Part shown: one piece after another, positions 18,611-27,764 of the stretch | Numbering within the stretch: the stretch's first letter is position 1 | Layout of the letters: each line of letters begins with the position of its first letter | Assembly: GCF_000738435.1 (NCBI RefSeq) | Contig: NZ_CP003984.1 | Location: 1,550,001 to 1,614,000, forward strand | Origin: Planktomarina temperata RCA23 | Lineage (GTDB): Bacteria > Pseudomonadota > Alphaproteobacteria > Rhodobacterales > Rhodobacteraceae | Direction of reading: 5' to 3' | DNA: 64,000 nucleotides | Made by a program: the position numbers and the translations under genes | Notes under the pieces: model-generated | The model's input: the letters and a program-made list of their open reading frames with translations, nothing else | The model's database searches: none | Told to the model about the DNA's origin: nothing

Positions 18611-20005
18611 ATGGCTGACAATGCATATGATGTGATCGTTATTGGGGCGGGGCCTGGGGGCTACGTTGCGGCAATTCGTGCGGCGCAATTGGGGTTGAAA
18701 ACCATTGTGGTCGAACGCGAGCACATGGGGGGCATATGTCTCAACTGGGGTTGTATTCCCACAAAGGCGATGCTGCGCTCCTCTGAAGTGTATCATTTGA
18801 TGCAGCGGGCCAAGGAGTTTGGTTTGTCTGCCCAGGGCATCGACTATGATCTTGATGCCGTTGTGGCACGGTCTCGGGCGATTGCAAAACAGTTGAACGG
18901 CGGCGTGAGCCATCTGCTGAAAAAGAACAAAGTGACCGCCCTGATGGGGGCGGCGACAATCACGGCTCCCGGACAGGTCTTGGTTAAAACTGCCAAGGGT
19001 GACGAGACCCTATCGGCCGAGCATATCATCATTGCGACCGGGGCGCGGGCGCGCGAATTGCCCGGGCTGGAGGGGGATGGGGATTTGGTTTGGACCTATA
19101 AAACCGCTCTGACCCCGCCGCGTATGCCGAAAAAGCTGTTAGTGATCGGCTCCGGCGCGATTGGTATCGAATTTGCCAATTTCTATAACACGCTTGGTGT
19201 GGATACGACGGTGGTTGAGGTGATGGATCGGGTTATGCCGGTCGAAGACGCGGAGATTTCGGCCTTCGCTCAAAAGGCTTTTGAAAAGCAAGGTATGAAA
19301 GTTCGCACAAAAACTATGGTGAAACAACTCGATCGCGGCCAGGGCTCTGTGACAGCGCATATCGAACAGAACGGCAAAGTCACCACGGAGGTGTTTGACA
19401 CGGTGATCTCGGCGGTTGGGATCGTCGGCAATGTGGAGAATCTCGGGCTTGAGGCGCTTGGCGTTGAAGTCGACCGCACCCATATTACGACGGATGCCTA
19501 TTGCCGCACAGCTGTGGCCGGTGTCTATGCCATCGGCGATGTGGCTGGTGCACCATGGCTTGCGCATAAGGCCAGCCATGAAGGGGTTATGGTCGCTGAA
19601 ATGATCGCAGGCGGAACGCCGCATCCGGTCAAACCGGAGAGCATTGCCGGTTGTACCTATTGCACGCCGCAAGTGGCCAGCGTCGGACATACCGAAGCAC
19701 AGGCGAAAGAAGCCGGCTATGACGTGCGCGTTGGACGCTTCCCTTTTATAGGCAATGGCAAGGCAATTGCTCTGGGCGAGGCGGAAGGCATGGTCAAAAC
19801 TGTGTTTGATGCCAAAACAGGTGAGCTGTTGGGCGCGCATATGATCGGCGCGGAAGTCACAGAGCTGATCCAAGGCTATGTGGTTGGGCGGCAGCTGGAA
19901 ACCACGGAAGAAGATTTGATGCAAACCGTCTTCCCACATCCCACCCTGTCGGAAATGATGCATGAAAGCGTTTTGGACGCTTGGGATCGCGCAATCCACA
20001 TCTAA
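18611..20005 (+). CDS. lpdA: Dihydrolipoyl dehydrogenase (E3)
   Basis: 464 aa from the ATG at 18611 (a GTG three nt upstream is in frame), with GGAG just before. This flavoprotein reoxidises lipoamide in 2-oxoacid dehydrogenase complexes. It shows the FAD motif GAGPGGYVAAIRAAQLG, the redox-active disulfide GGICLNWGCIPTKAML (Cys about 43 and 48), the NAD motif GSGAIGIEFANFYNTLG, the second FAD motif YAIGDVAGAPWLAHKA and the C-terminal HPTLSEMMHE with the catalytic His-Glu pair. No E1 or E2 gene is nearby in the window, so it is expressed separately. Confidence 0.96.
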   Translation: MADNAYDVIVIGAGPGGYVAAIRAAQLGLKTIVVEREHMGGICLNWGCIPTKAMLRSSEVYHLMQRAKEFGLSAQGIDYDLDAVVARSRAIAKQLNGGVSHLLKKNKVTALMGAATITAPGQVLVKTAKGDETLSAEHIIIATGARARELPGLEGDGDLVWTYKTALTPPRMPKKLLVIGSGAIGIEFANFYNTLGVDTTVVEVMDRVMPVEDAEISAFAQKAFEKQGMKVRTKTMVKQLDRGQGSVTAHIEQNGKVTTEVFDTVISAVGIVGNVENLGLEALGVEVDRTHITTDAYCRTAVAGVYAIGDVAGAPWLAHKASHEGVMVAEMIAGGTPHPVKPESIAGCTYCTPQVASVGHTEAQAKEAGYDVRVGRFPFIGNGKAIALGEAEGMVKTVFDAKTGELLGAHMIGAEVTELIQGYVVGRQLETTEEDLMQTVFPHPTLSEMMHESVLDAWDRAIHI

Positions 20006-20021
20006 ACTTCAATGGGCTATG

Positions 20022-20054
20022 GCCGAGGCACCGGCGTCTTGCGGTGTTCTCGGC
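20022..20054 (+). terminator. Hairpin after lpdA, possible terminator
   Basis: GCCGAG..CACCG (20022-20033) pairs with CGGTG..CTCGGC (20042-20054), an 11-bp bulged stem 16 nt after the lpdA stop. No U-tract follows, so it may stabilise the mRNA 3' end rather than terminate. Confidence 0.4.
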
Positions 20055-20081
20055 TCGGGAGATACGTGCACGGGCCTTTTG

Positions 20082-20303
20082 GAAGACCTCTGCATAACCG
20101 AGCCGCAAAGCCAAAGCACTTTGCCCGGTGGCAACACCGGGCTGCGCCTGCCTGCCCCCCGGCAGGCGCATTCACCATCTGGGTATACTGGTATTTATGG
20201 TTATTGCTCAAATTCTGCAGTGATTTCACCACCCGCCATATGCGCCCGCCCAGGTCGGCGCTGCCCTCGTTTCGTGTTGACATGGCGTTATGCAGAGGTC
20301 TTC
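20082..20303. repeat. 222-bp MITE-like element with 17-bp perfect terminal inverted repeats (copy A)
   Basis: The left end GAAGACCTCTGCATAAC (20082-20098) is the exact reverse complement of the right end GTTATGCAGAGGTCTTC (20287-20303). No ORF of transposase type lies between. A related element in the opposite orientation is at 50057-50176. The shared core GCCCGGTGGCAACACC is present in both. Copy A carries 92 extra bp between two GGCGC repeats (20165-20169 and 20257-20261). The element fills most of the 397-nt gap between lpdA and uvrA. The ends look like those of IS5-type elements from memory, which is not verified. Confidence 0.72.
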
Positions 20304-20323
20304 TTGGCGGAATAAATCTCCGC

Positions 20324-20338
20324 GTTCTCTAAAAGTTC
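20324..20338 (+). promoter_or_regulatory. LexA (SOS) box upstream of uvrA
   Basis: GTTCTCTAAAAGTTC matches the alphaproteobacterial LexA consensus GTTC-N7-GTTC perfectly, 65 nt upstream of the uvrA ATG. A candidate promoter overlaps it: TTGGCG (20304-20309), 18 nt, TCTAAA (20328-20333). uvrA is a standard SOS gene, which supports the call. Confidence 0.85.
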
Positions 20339-20402
20339 TCATTTTTTGATTGGCCCTGAAGCGACTTAACACTATGTTGTGTTCAAAGATCTGGGGTCCA
20401 AA

Positions 20403-23255
20403 ATGGTTGAGCTAAAAAATATTGAAGTCCGCGGCGCGCGTGAGCATAATCTTAAGAATATAGATGTTGATATTCCCCGCGATAAGCTGGTGGTGATAAC
20501 CGGGCTGTCAGGTTCGGGAAAATCGTCTTTGGCCTTTGACACGATCTATGCAGAGGGGCAGCGGCGCTACGTTGAAAGCCTGTCTGCCTATGCGCGGCAG
20601 TTTCTGGATATGATGGAAAAACCTGATGTTGATCACATCAGCGGTTTGAGTCCTGCCATCTCCATTGAGCAAAAAACCACCTCTAAAAATCCCCGCTCGA
20701 CAGTGGGCACGGTGACAGAAATTTATGACTATATGCGGCTTTTGTTCGCGCGGGTTGGCACGCCATTTTCTCCTGAAACGGGTCTGCCGATTGAAGCCCA
20801 GCAAGTGCAAGATATGGTCGACCGGGTCATGGCCATGGAGGAGGGCACGCGCGGCTATTTGCTGGCGCCCATCGTGCGCGACCGAAAGGGGGAATATCGC
20901 AAAGAATTCGCCGAGCTGCGCAAACAAGGCTTTCAACGTATCAAAGTCGATGGTGCGTTTTATGATTTGGACGAGCCGCCCACGCTCGACAAAAAATTTC
21001 GCCACGACATTGATGTGGTCGTCGACCGGATTGTGGTGCGCGAAGGGGTCGAAACCCGTTTGGCCGATAGTTTCCGCACGGCCTTAGATTTGGCCGATGG
21101 TATTACCATTCTTGAAACCGCCCCCAGTGAAGGCGATCCAGAGCGCCATACCTTCAGCGAAAAATTCGCCTGTCCCGTGTCGGGTTTTACCATCCCTGAA
21201 ATTGAGCCGCGCCTTTTTTCCTTTAACGCGCCCTTTGGTGCCTGTCCGCAATGCGATGGCCTGGGGGTTGAATTGTTCTTTGATGAGCGTCTCGTGGTGC
21301 CCGATCAAACCCTGAAAATTTCCGACGGTGCCCTGGCGCCCTGGCGCAAAGGCAAGTCGCCTTATTTTCTTCAAACTATAGAATCCATCGCCAAACATTA
21401 CGCGTTCAAACCCTCTGCCAAATGGAAGGACCTGCCGGAAAAAGTGCAACAGGTTTTTCTTTACGGATCGGGTAAGGAAGAAATCCTGTTTCGCTATGAC
21501 GAGGCCGGGCGGGTGTATCAGGTGACGCGCAGCTTTGAAGGTGTCATCCCCAATATGGAGCGCCGCTACCGCGAGACCGACAGCAATTGGATCCGTGAAG
21601 AGTTCGAGCGCTATCAAAACAACCGCTCCTGCGGCACTTGCGGCGGGTATCGTCTGCGGGCAGAGGCCCTGGCCGTCAAAATTGCCGGGCTGCATGCTGG
21701 CCAAGTGGTGCAAATGTCCATCAAAGAGGCCTTTGAATGGTGCAAATCCGTGCCAGACCAGCTGAGCAAACAAAAGCTGGCCATCGCCGGGCCCATCTTA
21801 AAGGAAATTCGCGAAAGGCTTGGGTTCCTGAACAATGTCGGGCTCGAATATCTCACTTTGGCGCGCAATTCTGGCACACTTTCGGGTGGAGAAAGCCAAC
21901 GGATTCGCCTTGCAAGTCAGATCGGTTCTGGGCTGCAGGGCGTGCTCTATGTGCTTGATGAGCCAAGCATTGGCCTGCATCAACGGGACAATGACCGACT
22001 TTTGACCACGCTTAAAAACCTGCGTGATCAAGGCAATACGGTCATTGTGGTTGAGCATGACGAAGAGGCCATCCGCGAGGCCGATTATGTGTTCGACATT
22101 GGCCCCGGCGCAGGTGTGCACGGGGGGCAGGTGGTGGCCAAAGGCACGCCGGAAGAGATCATAGCCAATGCGGCCTCTGTCACCGGGGATTATCTCTCTG
22201 GGCGCCGGCGCATTGAAATTCCAACCACGCGCCGGGTGGGCAACAAAAAGAAAGTCACCGTACGCAAGGCGACGGGGAATAATCTACAAAATATCACGGT
22301 TGATTTTCCCTTAGGCCAGTTTGTTTGTGTGACGGGCGTTTCGGGTGGGGGTAAGTCGACCCTGACCATTGAGACCCTGTTTAAAACCGCCTCAATGAAC
22401 CTGAATGGTGCGCGGCAAACACCGGCGCCATGTGAGACGGTGAAAGGTCTGGAGCATCTCGACAAGGTCATCGATATTGACCAACGCCCCATTGGTCGCA
22501 CGCCGCGATCCAATCCGGCCACTTATACGGGCGCATTCACTCCGATCCGCGATTGGTTCGCTGGCCTGCCCGAGGCCAAGGCGCGCGGGTATAAACCGGG
22601 ACGTTTTTCCTTTAATGTCAAAGGTGGGCGCTGCGAGGCCTGCCAGGGTGATGGGGTGATCAAAATTGAAATGCACTTCCTGCCGGATGTCTATGTCGAA
22701 TGTGAGACCTGCAAGGGTGCGCGCTACAATCGTGAAACCTTAGAGGTAAAATTCAAAGGGCAATCCATTGCGGATGTGTTGGATATGACCGTGGAGGTGG
22801 CGCAAGATTTCTTTAAGGCGGTGCCCTCGATCCGTGAAAAGATGGATGCGCTTATGCGGGTTGGGCTGGGCTATATCAAAGTGGGCCAGCAAGCGACTAC
22901 GCTGTCAGGCGGTGAGGCGCAACGGGTGAAACTGTCAAAAGAGCTGTCCAAGCGCAGCACGGGCCGAACCCTATATATTCTGGATGAACCGACAACGGGC
23001 CTGCATTTTGAAGATGTGCGTAAACTGCTCGAAGTGCTGCATGAGCTGGTGGATCAGGGCAATTCTGTCATCGTGATCGAACACAATTTGGATGTGGTGA
23101 AAACCGCAGATCACATTATTGACATTGGCCCCGAGGGCGGCGATGGCGGAGGGCAGGTGGTGGCCAAAGGCACACCGGAGGTGGTCGCAAAAGTCCCACA
23201 AAGCCACACTGGGCGCTATCTCAAGGAGATGCTCGCGGCGCAAAAATCGCGTTAA
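20403..23255 (+). CDS. uvrA: UvrABC excinuclease subunit A
   Basis: 950 aa from the ATG at 20403 (an in-frame GTG at 20379 is less likely because the family begins at [19 protein letters not shown]). UvrA recognises damaged DNA in nucleotide excision repair. It carries two ABC-ATPase modules: Walker [13 protein letters not shown] and [11 protein letters not shown], signatures [14 protein letters not shown] and [15 protein letters not shown], and Walker B regions [13 protein letters not shown] and [13 protein letters not shown]. Zinc-binding cysteines are visible in CEACQGDG and [10 protein letters not shown]. Its stop overlaps that of the convergent MmgE/PrpD gene by 4 nt. Expression is probably SOS-induced. 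Confidence 0.98.
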   Translation: MVELKNIEVRGAREHNLKNIDVDIPRDKLVVITGLSGSGKSSLAFDTIYAEGQRRYVESLSAYARQFLDMMEKPDVDHISGLSPAISIEQKTTSKNPRSTVGTVTEIYDYMRLLFARVGTPFSPETGLPIEAQQVQDMVDRVMAMEEGTRGYLLAPIVRDRKGEYRKEFAELRKQGFQRIKVDGAFYDLDEPPTLDKKFRHDIDVVVDRIVVREGVETRLADSFRTALDLADGITILETAPSEGDPERHTFSEKFACPVSGFTIPEIEPRLFSFNAPFGACPQCDGLGVELFFDERLVVPDQTLKISDGALAPWRKGKSPYFLQTIESIAKHYAFKPSAKWKDLPEKVQQVFLYGSGKEEILFRYDEAGRVYQVTRSFEGVIPNMERRYRETDSNWIREEFERYQNNRSCGTCGGYRLRAEALAVKIAGLHAGQVVQMSIKEAFEWCKSVPDQLSKQKLAIAGPILKEIRERLGFLNNVGLEYLTLARNSGTLSGGESQRIRLASQIGSGLQGVLYVLDEPSIGLHQRDNDRLLTTLKNLRDQGNTVIVVEHDEEAIREADYVFDIGPGAGVHGGQVVAKGTPEEIIANAASVTGDYLSGRRRIEIPTTRRVGNKKKVTVRKATGNNLQNITVDFPLGQFVCVTGVSGGGKSTLTIETLFKTASMNLNGARQTPAPCETVKGLEHLDKVIDIDQRPIGRTPRSNPATYTGAFTPIRDWFAGLPEAKARGYKPGRFSFNVKGGRCEACQGDGVIKIEMHFLPDVYVECETCKGARYNRETLEVKFKGQSIADVLDMTVEVAQDFFKAVPSIREKMDALMRVGLGYIKVGQQATTLSGGEAQRVKLSKELSKRSTGRTLYILDEPTTGLHFEDVRKLLEVLHELVDQGNSVIVIEHNLDVVKTADHIIDIGPEGGDGGGQVVAKGTPEVVAKVPQSHTGRYLKEMLAAQKSR

Positions 23256-24577
23256 ATCTGGGGTTTGCTCAGGACCAATTCAAGCAGTGATTGAAGGTCC
23301 GGCGCATCCAGTTGATCGAAATCCGTGCAGAGGGTTTCGAGAATTTCTGCATTTTTGACCCCCAATATTGGATCGGCAAATAGGTGGAATTTCTGGGAAA
23401 TCTCTGCATCTGTTAGGGGCATATCAACATCGCCGCGGGGGCTTCGCGGGGGGCTTTCGCAAATGCGACCATCGCGCAGGCGCAGGCTCACCTGTGCCCA
23501 GCGTTTTCCCTCGCTGATCTGGGTTAAATGCGGGTCATCAATCAATTGCGTCGCGTTACTTATGCGCAATATTTCGGGATCTCTCAGCGTCTCAGCCGCC
23601 AATTCCGCCGGACCGATTTGCCCGCGCACAATCATGCAAGCCACAGGAAAGGCAATTGAATAGGCAAATTCATCGGCCGTTTTGGGGTGATGCCCGGCCA
23701 AGCGCGTGGCATTGTGAAAGGTTTTGATCTCCACAGAGCTGACCTGGTGATGTGTAATTTTATGCTTGGACATGAGATCGGCGGCGGCATCGATGCTTGG
23801 ATGGGCCCACCGGCAACAGGGGTAGGGCTTGTAATGGGTGTCGCTCACCAATTTCCAAGTCTCGCCCAAGCCTTGCCAATGTGGCCCCTGGCAGGTGAGC
23901 GCCGGTGCGCCGGTGAATCCGTTGAGGGCCAAAAATCCAGCCGTGATGCCCGTGGGTGCACCCCAGCCAACCCCGTCACGCACCATCGTGGGATGATCGA
24001 TGCAGCGCATCATTTGGCTGCGCGGGCCATGGTATTCGCCGATCCCTGCGGCCTCATGGATCTGCATGGGGTTGCAGCCAATCACCCGCGCGGTCATTGC
24101 CGCAACCCCAACCGCAGTCCAGGCCCCCGATGTGTGGTAATCGGCGCAGATGTCATGCTGTGTCAGCCCGGCCCGATAGGAGATCTCATAGGCCAATGCC
24201 AAATAGGTCGCGAAATCTTGCCCTGTCATACTGCGTTCATCGGCCAGAGCCAAAAGCGCTGGAAAGATCGCAGATCCTGCATGACCTTTGCAAGGGGAGG
24301 TGCCATCATGGGCGTCGATGCTGTCGATGGTCATTGCGCCGGCCATCGCAGCGCCGGCGAAGCTTGCCACATTTCCATCAAAAAGGCAGCGCGCGGCAGA
24401 TGCGGAGGTGGCGCCAAACATCATTCTTGCGGTCTTTGTGCCAATCCTTGCCATCTCAGTTTGCGATCCAATGGCCGCAACCCCGAGGCTGTCGAGCAGC
24501 GAACGCCGCAAGACTTTCAGCACATCCTCAGGCAGGGCCTTATAGGATAGGCTGGCGGCAAAGTCTTGCATCAACAT
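23252..24577 (-). CDS. MmgE/PrpD family protein
   Basis: 441 aa. Family of 2-methylcitrate dehydratase, cis-aconitate decarboxylase and relatives. The signatures [40 protein letters not shown] and [17 protein letters not shown] are present. Its ATG is only 9 nt after the mmsB stop, and TAGGAG (stop codon plus SD) precedes it, so it is the last gene of the valine operon. The substrate is unknown; propionyl-CoA-derived methylcitrate is a reasonable guess because valine breakdown ends in propionyl-CoA, but no prpB/prpC is nearby. Confidence 0.86.
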   Translation of the reverse strand: MLMQDFAASLSYKALPEDVLKVLRRSLLDSLGVAAIGSQTEMARIGTKTARMMFGATSASAARCLFDGNVASFAGAAMAGAMTIDSIDAHDGTSPCKGHAGSAIFPALLALADERSMTGQDFATYLALAYEISYRAGLTQHDICADYHTSGAWTAVGVAAMTARVIGCNPMQIHEAAGIGEYHGPRSQMMRCIDHPTMVRDGVGWGAPTGITAGFLALNGFTGAPALTCQGPHWQGLGETWKLVSDTHYKPYPCCRWAHPSIDAAADLMSKHKITHHQVSSVEIKTFHNATRLAGHHPKTADEFAYSIAFPVACMIVRGQIGPAELAAETLRDPEILRISNATQLIDDPHLTQISEGKRWAQVSLRLRDGRICESPPRSPRGDVDMPLTDAEISQKFHLFADPILGVKNAEILETLCTDFDQLDAPDLQSLLELVLSKPQI

Positions 24578-24586
24578 ATCTATCTC

Positions 24587-25459
24587 CTAGGAGCGACTGC
24601 GGCCCTCGAATCGCGGCAGCATGGCGGAAAAATCTCGTCCGCTACCATCTTCCTGTTCGACAAAGATTTTGTAAAGTTCTGTCGCAGCCGCGCCCATGGG
24701 CGTGTCGGCATCCACATCTTGAGCAGCCTGTTGTGACAGGCGTAGATCTTTGAGCATGAGATCGGCGGCAAAGCCGGGTGCGTAGCCATTATCAGCCGGG
24801 CTTTGTGGGCCGATGCCGGGGGCTGGACAATAGGCATTCATCGTCCAGCTGTAGCCGGAAGAGGTGCTGACCACGTCAAACATAGCTTGTCGGTCCAGCC
24901 CAAGTTTATCGGCCAGAGCAAAGGCTTCACAGGTGCCGATCATAGTGATCCCAAGAATCATGTTGTTGCAAATTTTTGCCGCCTGCCCATTTCCGGCGCC
25001 GCCGCAATGCACCGCCGTGCGTCCCATGATATCAAACAGCGGCGATAGCGCTGCAAAGCTCTCGGCCGCTCCGCCCACCATGAAGGTCAAAGTGCCAGCC
25101 TCCGCTCCGCCCACGCCGCCAGACACGGGGGCATCTAGGAAGCTGATCCCCCGGTCCTCGGCGCGGCGCGCAATGCTGCGGGCTGCGGCCACGTCGATGG
25201 TTGAACAATCGAGTAAGACGGTGCCTTTTTCCATGACAGGCAGCGCTTGATCGGCCACCGATTGGGCGATTTTCCCATTGGGGAGCATGGTAATCACCAC
25301 ATCGGCGCCTGTTGCGGCCGCCTGTGCACTGGCGGCTACGGCCACGCCCTCTGCTGTGGTGCCCGCTGGGTCATATCCCGAGACCTGATGGCCCGCAGCG
25401 GCCAGATTTTTGGCCATAGGCAAGCCCATATTTCCAAGTCCAATAAATCCGATGTTCAT
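24587..25459 (-). CDS. mmsB: 3-hydroxyisobutyrate dehydrogenase
   Basis: 290 aa from the ATG at 25459, one nt after the stop of the preceding hydrolase gene. NAD-dependent oxidation of 3-hydroxyisobutyrate to methylmalonate semialdehyde in valine catabolism. The N-terminal Rossmann motif MNIGFIGLGNMGLPMAKNL, the substrate motif DAPVSGGVGGAEAGTL and the catalytic lysine region GNGQAAKICNNM are present. Context (mmsA, acyl-CoA dehydrogenase, hydrolase) makes the assignment firm. Confidence 0.95.
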   Translation of the reverse strand: MNIGFIGLGNMGLPMAKNLAAAGHQVSGYDPAGTTAEGVAVAASAQAAATGADVVITMLPNGKIAQSVADQALPVMEKGTVLLDCSTIDVAAARSIARRAEDRGISFLDAPVSGGVGGAEAGTLTFMVGGAAESFAALSPLFDIMGRTAVHCGGAGNGQAAKICNNMILGITMIGTCEAFALADKLGLDRQAMFDVVSTSSGYSWTMNAYCPAPGIGPQSPADNGYAPGFAADLMLKDLRLSQQAAQDVDADTPMGAAATELYKIFVEQEDGSGRDFSAMLPRFEGRSRS

Positions 25460-25460
25460 T

Positions 25461-26498
25461 TTAACTCTCCGTGAGATCAAGGGAATGGGGTCCCAAAGGG
25501 CGCAGCATGGCGCTGGCCGCTGGCAGCAGCGGGTCCGTCATCGCGTGCCGCCATTTTGGGGATTTGTCTTTGTCGATTACCATAGCTCGGATGCCTTCGA
25601 TGAAATCACCCTGTTCTGCGGCTCGGTAGGTGAAACGATATTCCATGCCCAAGGCCAAAACGATATCGTCCAGCCCACGCACGCGGTGGATCAACTCAAT
25701 GGTTGCGGCCATGGCCAGGGGGCTAGAGCGCGACAGCTTTTTGATGCAGGCCTCGGCAAAATCGCCGCCCGTGTGATTGAGATTGTTGACGATATCGCCA
25801 AAATAGTCGCCTCGGAAAAACTCATTCACTTGCGCTTCAATCTGCAACAGCGGGGCAGGGCCCGCAGGGCGGGCAGCCTTGGCAATCGCTGAAACATCGC
25901 CTGTGTCACAGAGGGTTTCGATCAATCTGGGCCAATCCTCTTGCGGGATGAAGTGATCGGCAAAGCCGGCAAAAATGGCATCTGCCGGCCCCATACGGCT
26001 GGCCGTTGTGCCGAGATATTCACCGAAGCGCCCGGGTGCACGGGCCAAAAGCAAGGAGCCGCCCACATCTGGCACCAGACCAATGCCGCATTCGGGCATG
26101 GCAATCTGACTGGATTCGCAGACAATTCGGTGCGGCAGGTGGCAGCCCAGCCCCACGCCACCGCCCATTGTGAAACCGTGCAGAAAGCTGATGATCGGCT
26201 TAGGGCTGGTCGCGAGTTTGGCGTTGAGGCGGTATTCATCTGTCCAAAATTGCCGGCCATAATCATAGTCTCCGGCAACGGCTGTTTTATACATGGCGGT
26301 TATATCGCCGCCGGCGCAAAATGCCCGCTCACCCGCTCCTTCAAAAAGGATCACTTCAACGTCCGGATCGGCCTCCCATTTGCCCAGATAGCTCTCAATT
26401 TGCAGGCACATTTCATAGGTCAAAGCGTTCAAGGCGCCGGGGCGGTTGAGCGTGAAACGCCCGGCTTTGCCGTCTTTGCGCGCGATAAGATCGCTCAT
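25461..26498 (-). CDS. 3-hydroxyisobutyryl-CoA hydrolase (enoyl-CoA hydratase fold)
   Basis: 345 aa. A crotonase-fold protein with LNRPGALNALTYEM, GAGERAFCAGGDITAMY (oxyanion hole) and MGGGVGLGCHLPHRIVCE, followed by PECGIGLVPDVGGSLLLAR. The length (about 345 rather than 260) and the C-terminal extension match HIBCH-type hydrolases. It would release 3-hydroxyisobutyrate for MmsB. Its ATG overlaps the acyl-CoA dehydrogenase stop (ATGA), so translation is coupled. Confidence 0.88.
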   Translation of the reverse strand: MSDLIARKDGKAGRFTLNRPGALNALTYEMCLQIESYLGKWEADPDVEVILFEGAGERAFCAGGDITAMYKTAVAGDYDYGRQFWTDEYRLNAKLATSPKPIISFLHGFTMGGGVGLGCHLPHRIVCESSQIAMPECGIGLVPDVGGSLLLARAPGRFGEYLGTTASRMGPADAIFAGFADHFIPQEDWPRLIETLCDTGDVSAIAKAARPAGPAPLLQIEAQVNEFFRGDYFGDIVNNLNHTGGDFAEACIKKLSRSSPLAMAATIELIHRVRGLDDIVLALGMEYRFTYRAAEQGDFIEGIRAMVIDKDKSPKWRHAMTDPLLPAASAMLRPLGPHSLDLTES

Positions 26499-27631
26499 GC
26501 GCGCAAGCCCCTGGCCACGATCATCCGCATGATTTCATTGGTGCCTTCTAAGATTTGATGAACCCTGAGATCGCGTACGGTTTTTTCAATGCCGTAATCG
26601 GCCAAATAGCCATACCCACCATGCAGTTGCAGGCAATCATTGGCCACTTTGCTGCCCATATCGGTCACCAGCTTTTTGGCCATGGCGCAAAAATGAGTCG
26701 CATCTGGCGCGCCATTGTCCAGCTTCCAAGCGGCTTGACGCAGAAATATGCGGCCCGATTGCAGTTCAATCTCCATGTCGGCAAGACGAAATTGCAGGGC
26801 CTGAAACTGATCGATCGATTTTCCAAAGGCTTTGCGCTCGGCCATATAGGCCCGCGTTGTGTCAAAGGCTTGTTGCGCCGCCCCCAGCGAACAGGCCGCG
26901 ATATTCAGCCGCCCGCCGTCCAGCCCAGCCATGGCGTAGGAAAACCCGAGGCCTTCGGCGCCCAGAAGGTTTTCGATGGGTGTCTTGCAGTCATCCAGCT
27001 GCACCTGCCGGGTCGGTTGCGCGCGCCAGCCCATTTTGTCTTCCAGCCCGCCAAAGGACAGCCCCTCTGCGCCATCTTCCACGATCAAAGCCGTGATGCC
27101 CTTTGGGCTGTCATCGCCTGTCCGGGCCATGATAATATAGGCATCAGAATAGCCTCCACCAGAGATAAAGGCCTTGGTGCCAGTCAGGGTGAAATCTGTG
27201 TTGCTCTTAAGAGCTCTTGTCTTCAATGCCGCCGCATCAGATCCTGAGCCGGGCTCGGTGAGGCAGTAGGAAAAGAAGGTCTCCATACTCAAGGCGCGCG
27301 GAAGATATTTGTCGCGCAGCGCCGGCGAGCCGAATTTATCGATCATTGCCGCGCACATATTGTGGATTGATAGAAAGGAGGCCACCGTCGGGCAGGCCAT
27401 AGAGAGCGCTTCAAACACCAAAGTGGCATCCAGCCGGCTTAGGCCCGATCCGCCGCTTTCTTCGCGTACATAGAGCCCGCCAAAGCCCAATTCCGCCAAT
27501 TGGGGCCAGAGGCTCTTTGGAATTTCGCCTGCCGCTTCCCACTCCCGTGCGAAAGGCGCGATGTGGCTGGCCCCAAAATCGCGGGCCATGTCGAAAATCG
27601 CGGTTTGTTCTTCGGAAAGGGCAAAATCCAT
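26495..27631 (-). CDS. Acyl-CoA dehydrogenase, probably isobutyryl-CoA dehydrogenase
   Basis: 378 aa from the ATG at 27631 (MDFALSEEQTAIFDMARDF). The FAD enzyme signatures are CLTEPGSGSDAAALKTRA and QLHGGYGYLADYGIEKTVRD, and the catalytic base region ends in RVHQILEGTNEIMRMIVAR. Its place between mmsA and the hydroxyisobutyryl-CoA hydrolase indicates isobutyryl-CoA as substrate. A 133-nt gap with a GC hairpin separates it from mmsA. Confidence 0.9.
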   Translation of the reverse strand: MDFALSEEQTAIFDMARDFGASHIAPFAREWEAAGEIPKSLWPQLAELGFGGLYVREESGGSGLSRLDATLVFEALSMACPTVASFLSIHNMCAAMIDKFGSPALRDKYLPRALSMETFFSYCLTEPGSGSDAAALKTRALKSNTDFTLTGTKAFISGGGYSDAYIIMARTGDDSPKGITALIVEDGAEGLSFGGLEDKMGWRAQPTRQVQLDDCKTPIENLLGAEGLGFSYAMAGLDGGRLNIAACSLGAAQQAFDTTRAYMAERKAFGKSIDQFQALQFRLADMEIELQSGRIFLRQAAWKLDNGAPDATHFCAMAKKLVTDMGSKVANDCLQLHGGYGYLADYGIEKTVRDLRVHQILEGTNEIMRMIVARGLRA

Positions 27632-27727
27632 GAGACAGCTCCTGTCATTGCGTTGCGGCAAGTGAAGCAAATCCCAAGCCAGGAATCCAGCTTCTATTTT
27701 GAAGGCCGAGCCTGCTGAGTGTTGCAT

Positions 27728-27754
27728 GCGCCGGGGACCGCTTGCCACCGGCGC
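27728..27754 (-). other. GC-rich hairpin between mmsA and the acyl-CoA dehydrogenase gene
   Basis: GCGCCGG (27728-27734) pairs with CCGGCGC (27748-27754) around a 13-nt loop, 10 nt after the mmsA stop. No U-tract is present. It could protect the mmsA mRNA 3' end or attenuate read-through inside the operon. Confidence 0.4.
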
Positions 27755-27764
27755 TGCGCGTGAT

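Noticed and set aside
19139-19999. 286-codon open frame on the minus strand
   Set aside because: Entirely antisense to lpdA, with the His/Arg/Phe-rich composition typical of shadow frames.
20079-20307. Target-site duplication TTGG flanking the repeat element
   Set aside because: TTGG occurs on both sides but is not directly adjacent to the right end; too short and out of place to claim.
20012-20332. Short plus- and minus-strand ORFs between lpdA and uvrA (about 88-117 codons)
   Set aside because: They lie across the repeat element and its hairpins, differ in frame and have no ribosome-binding site or motif; not transposase remnants that I can recognise.
23687-24550. 287-codon open frame on the plus strand
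   Set aside because: Antisense to the MmgE/PrpD gene; Cys/His/Gly-rich, no motif.
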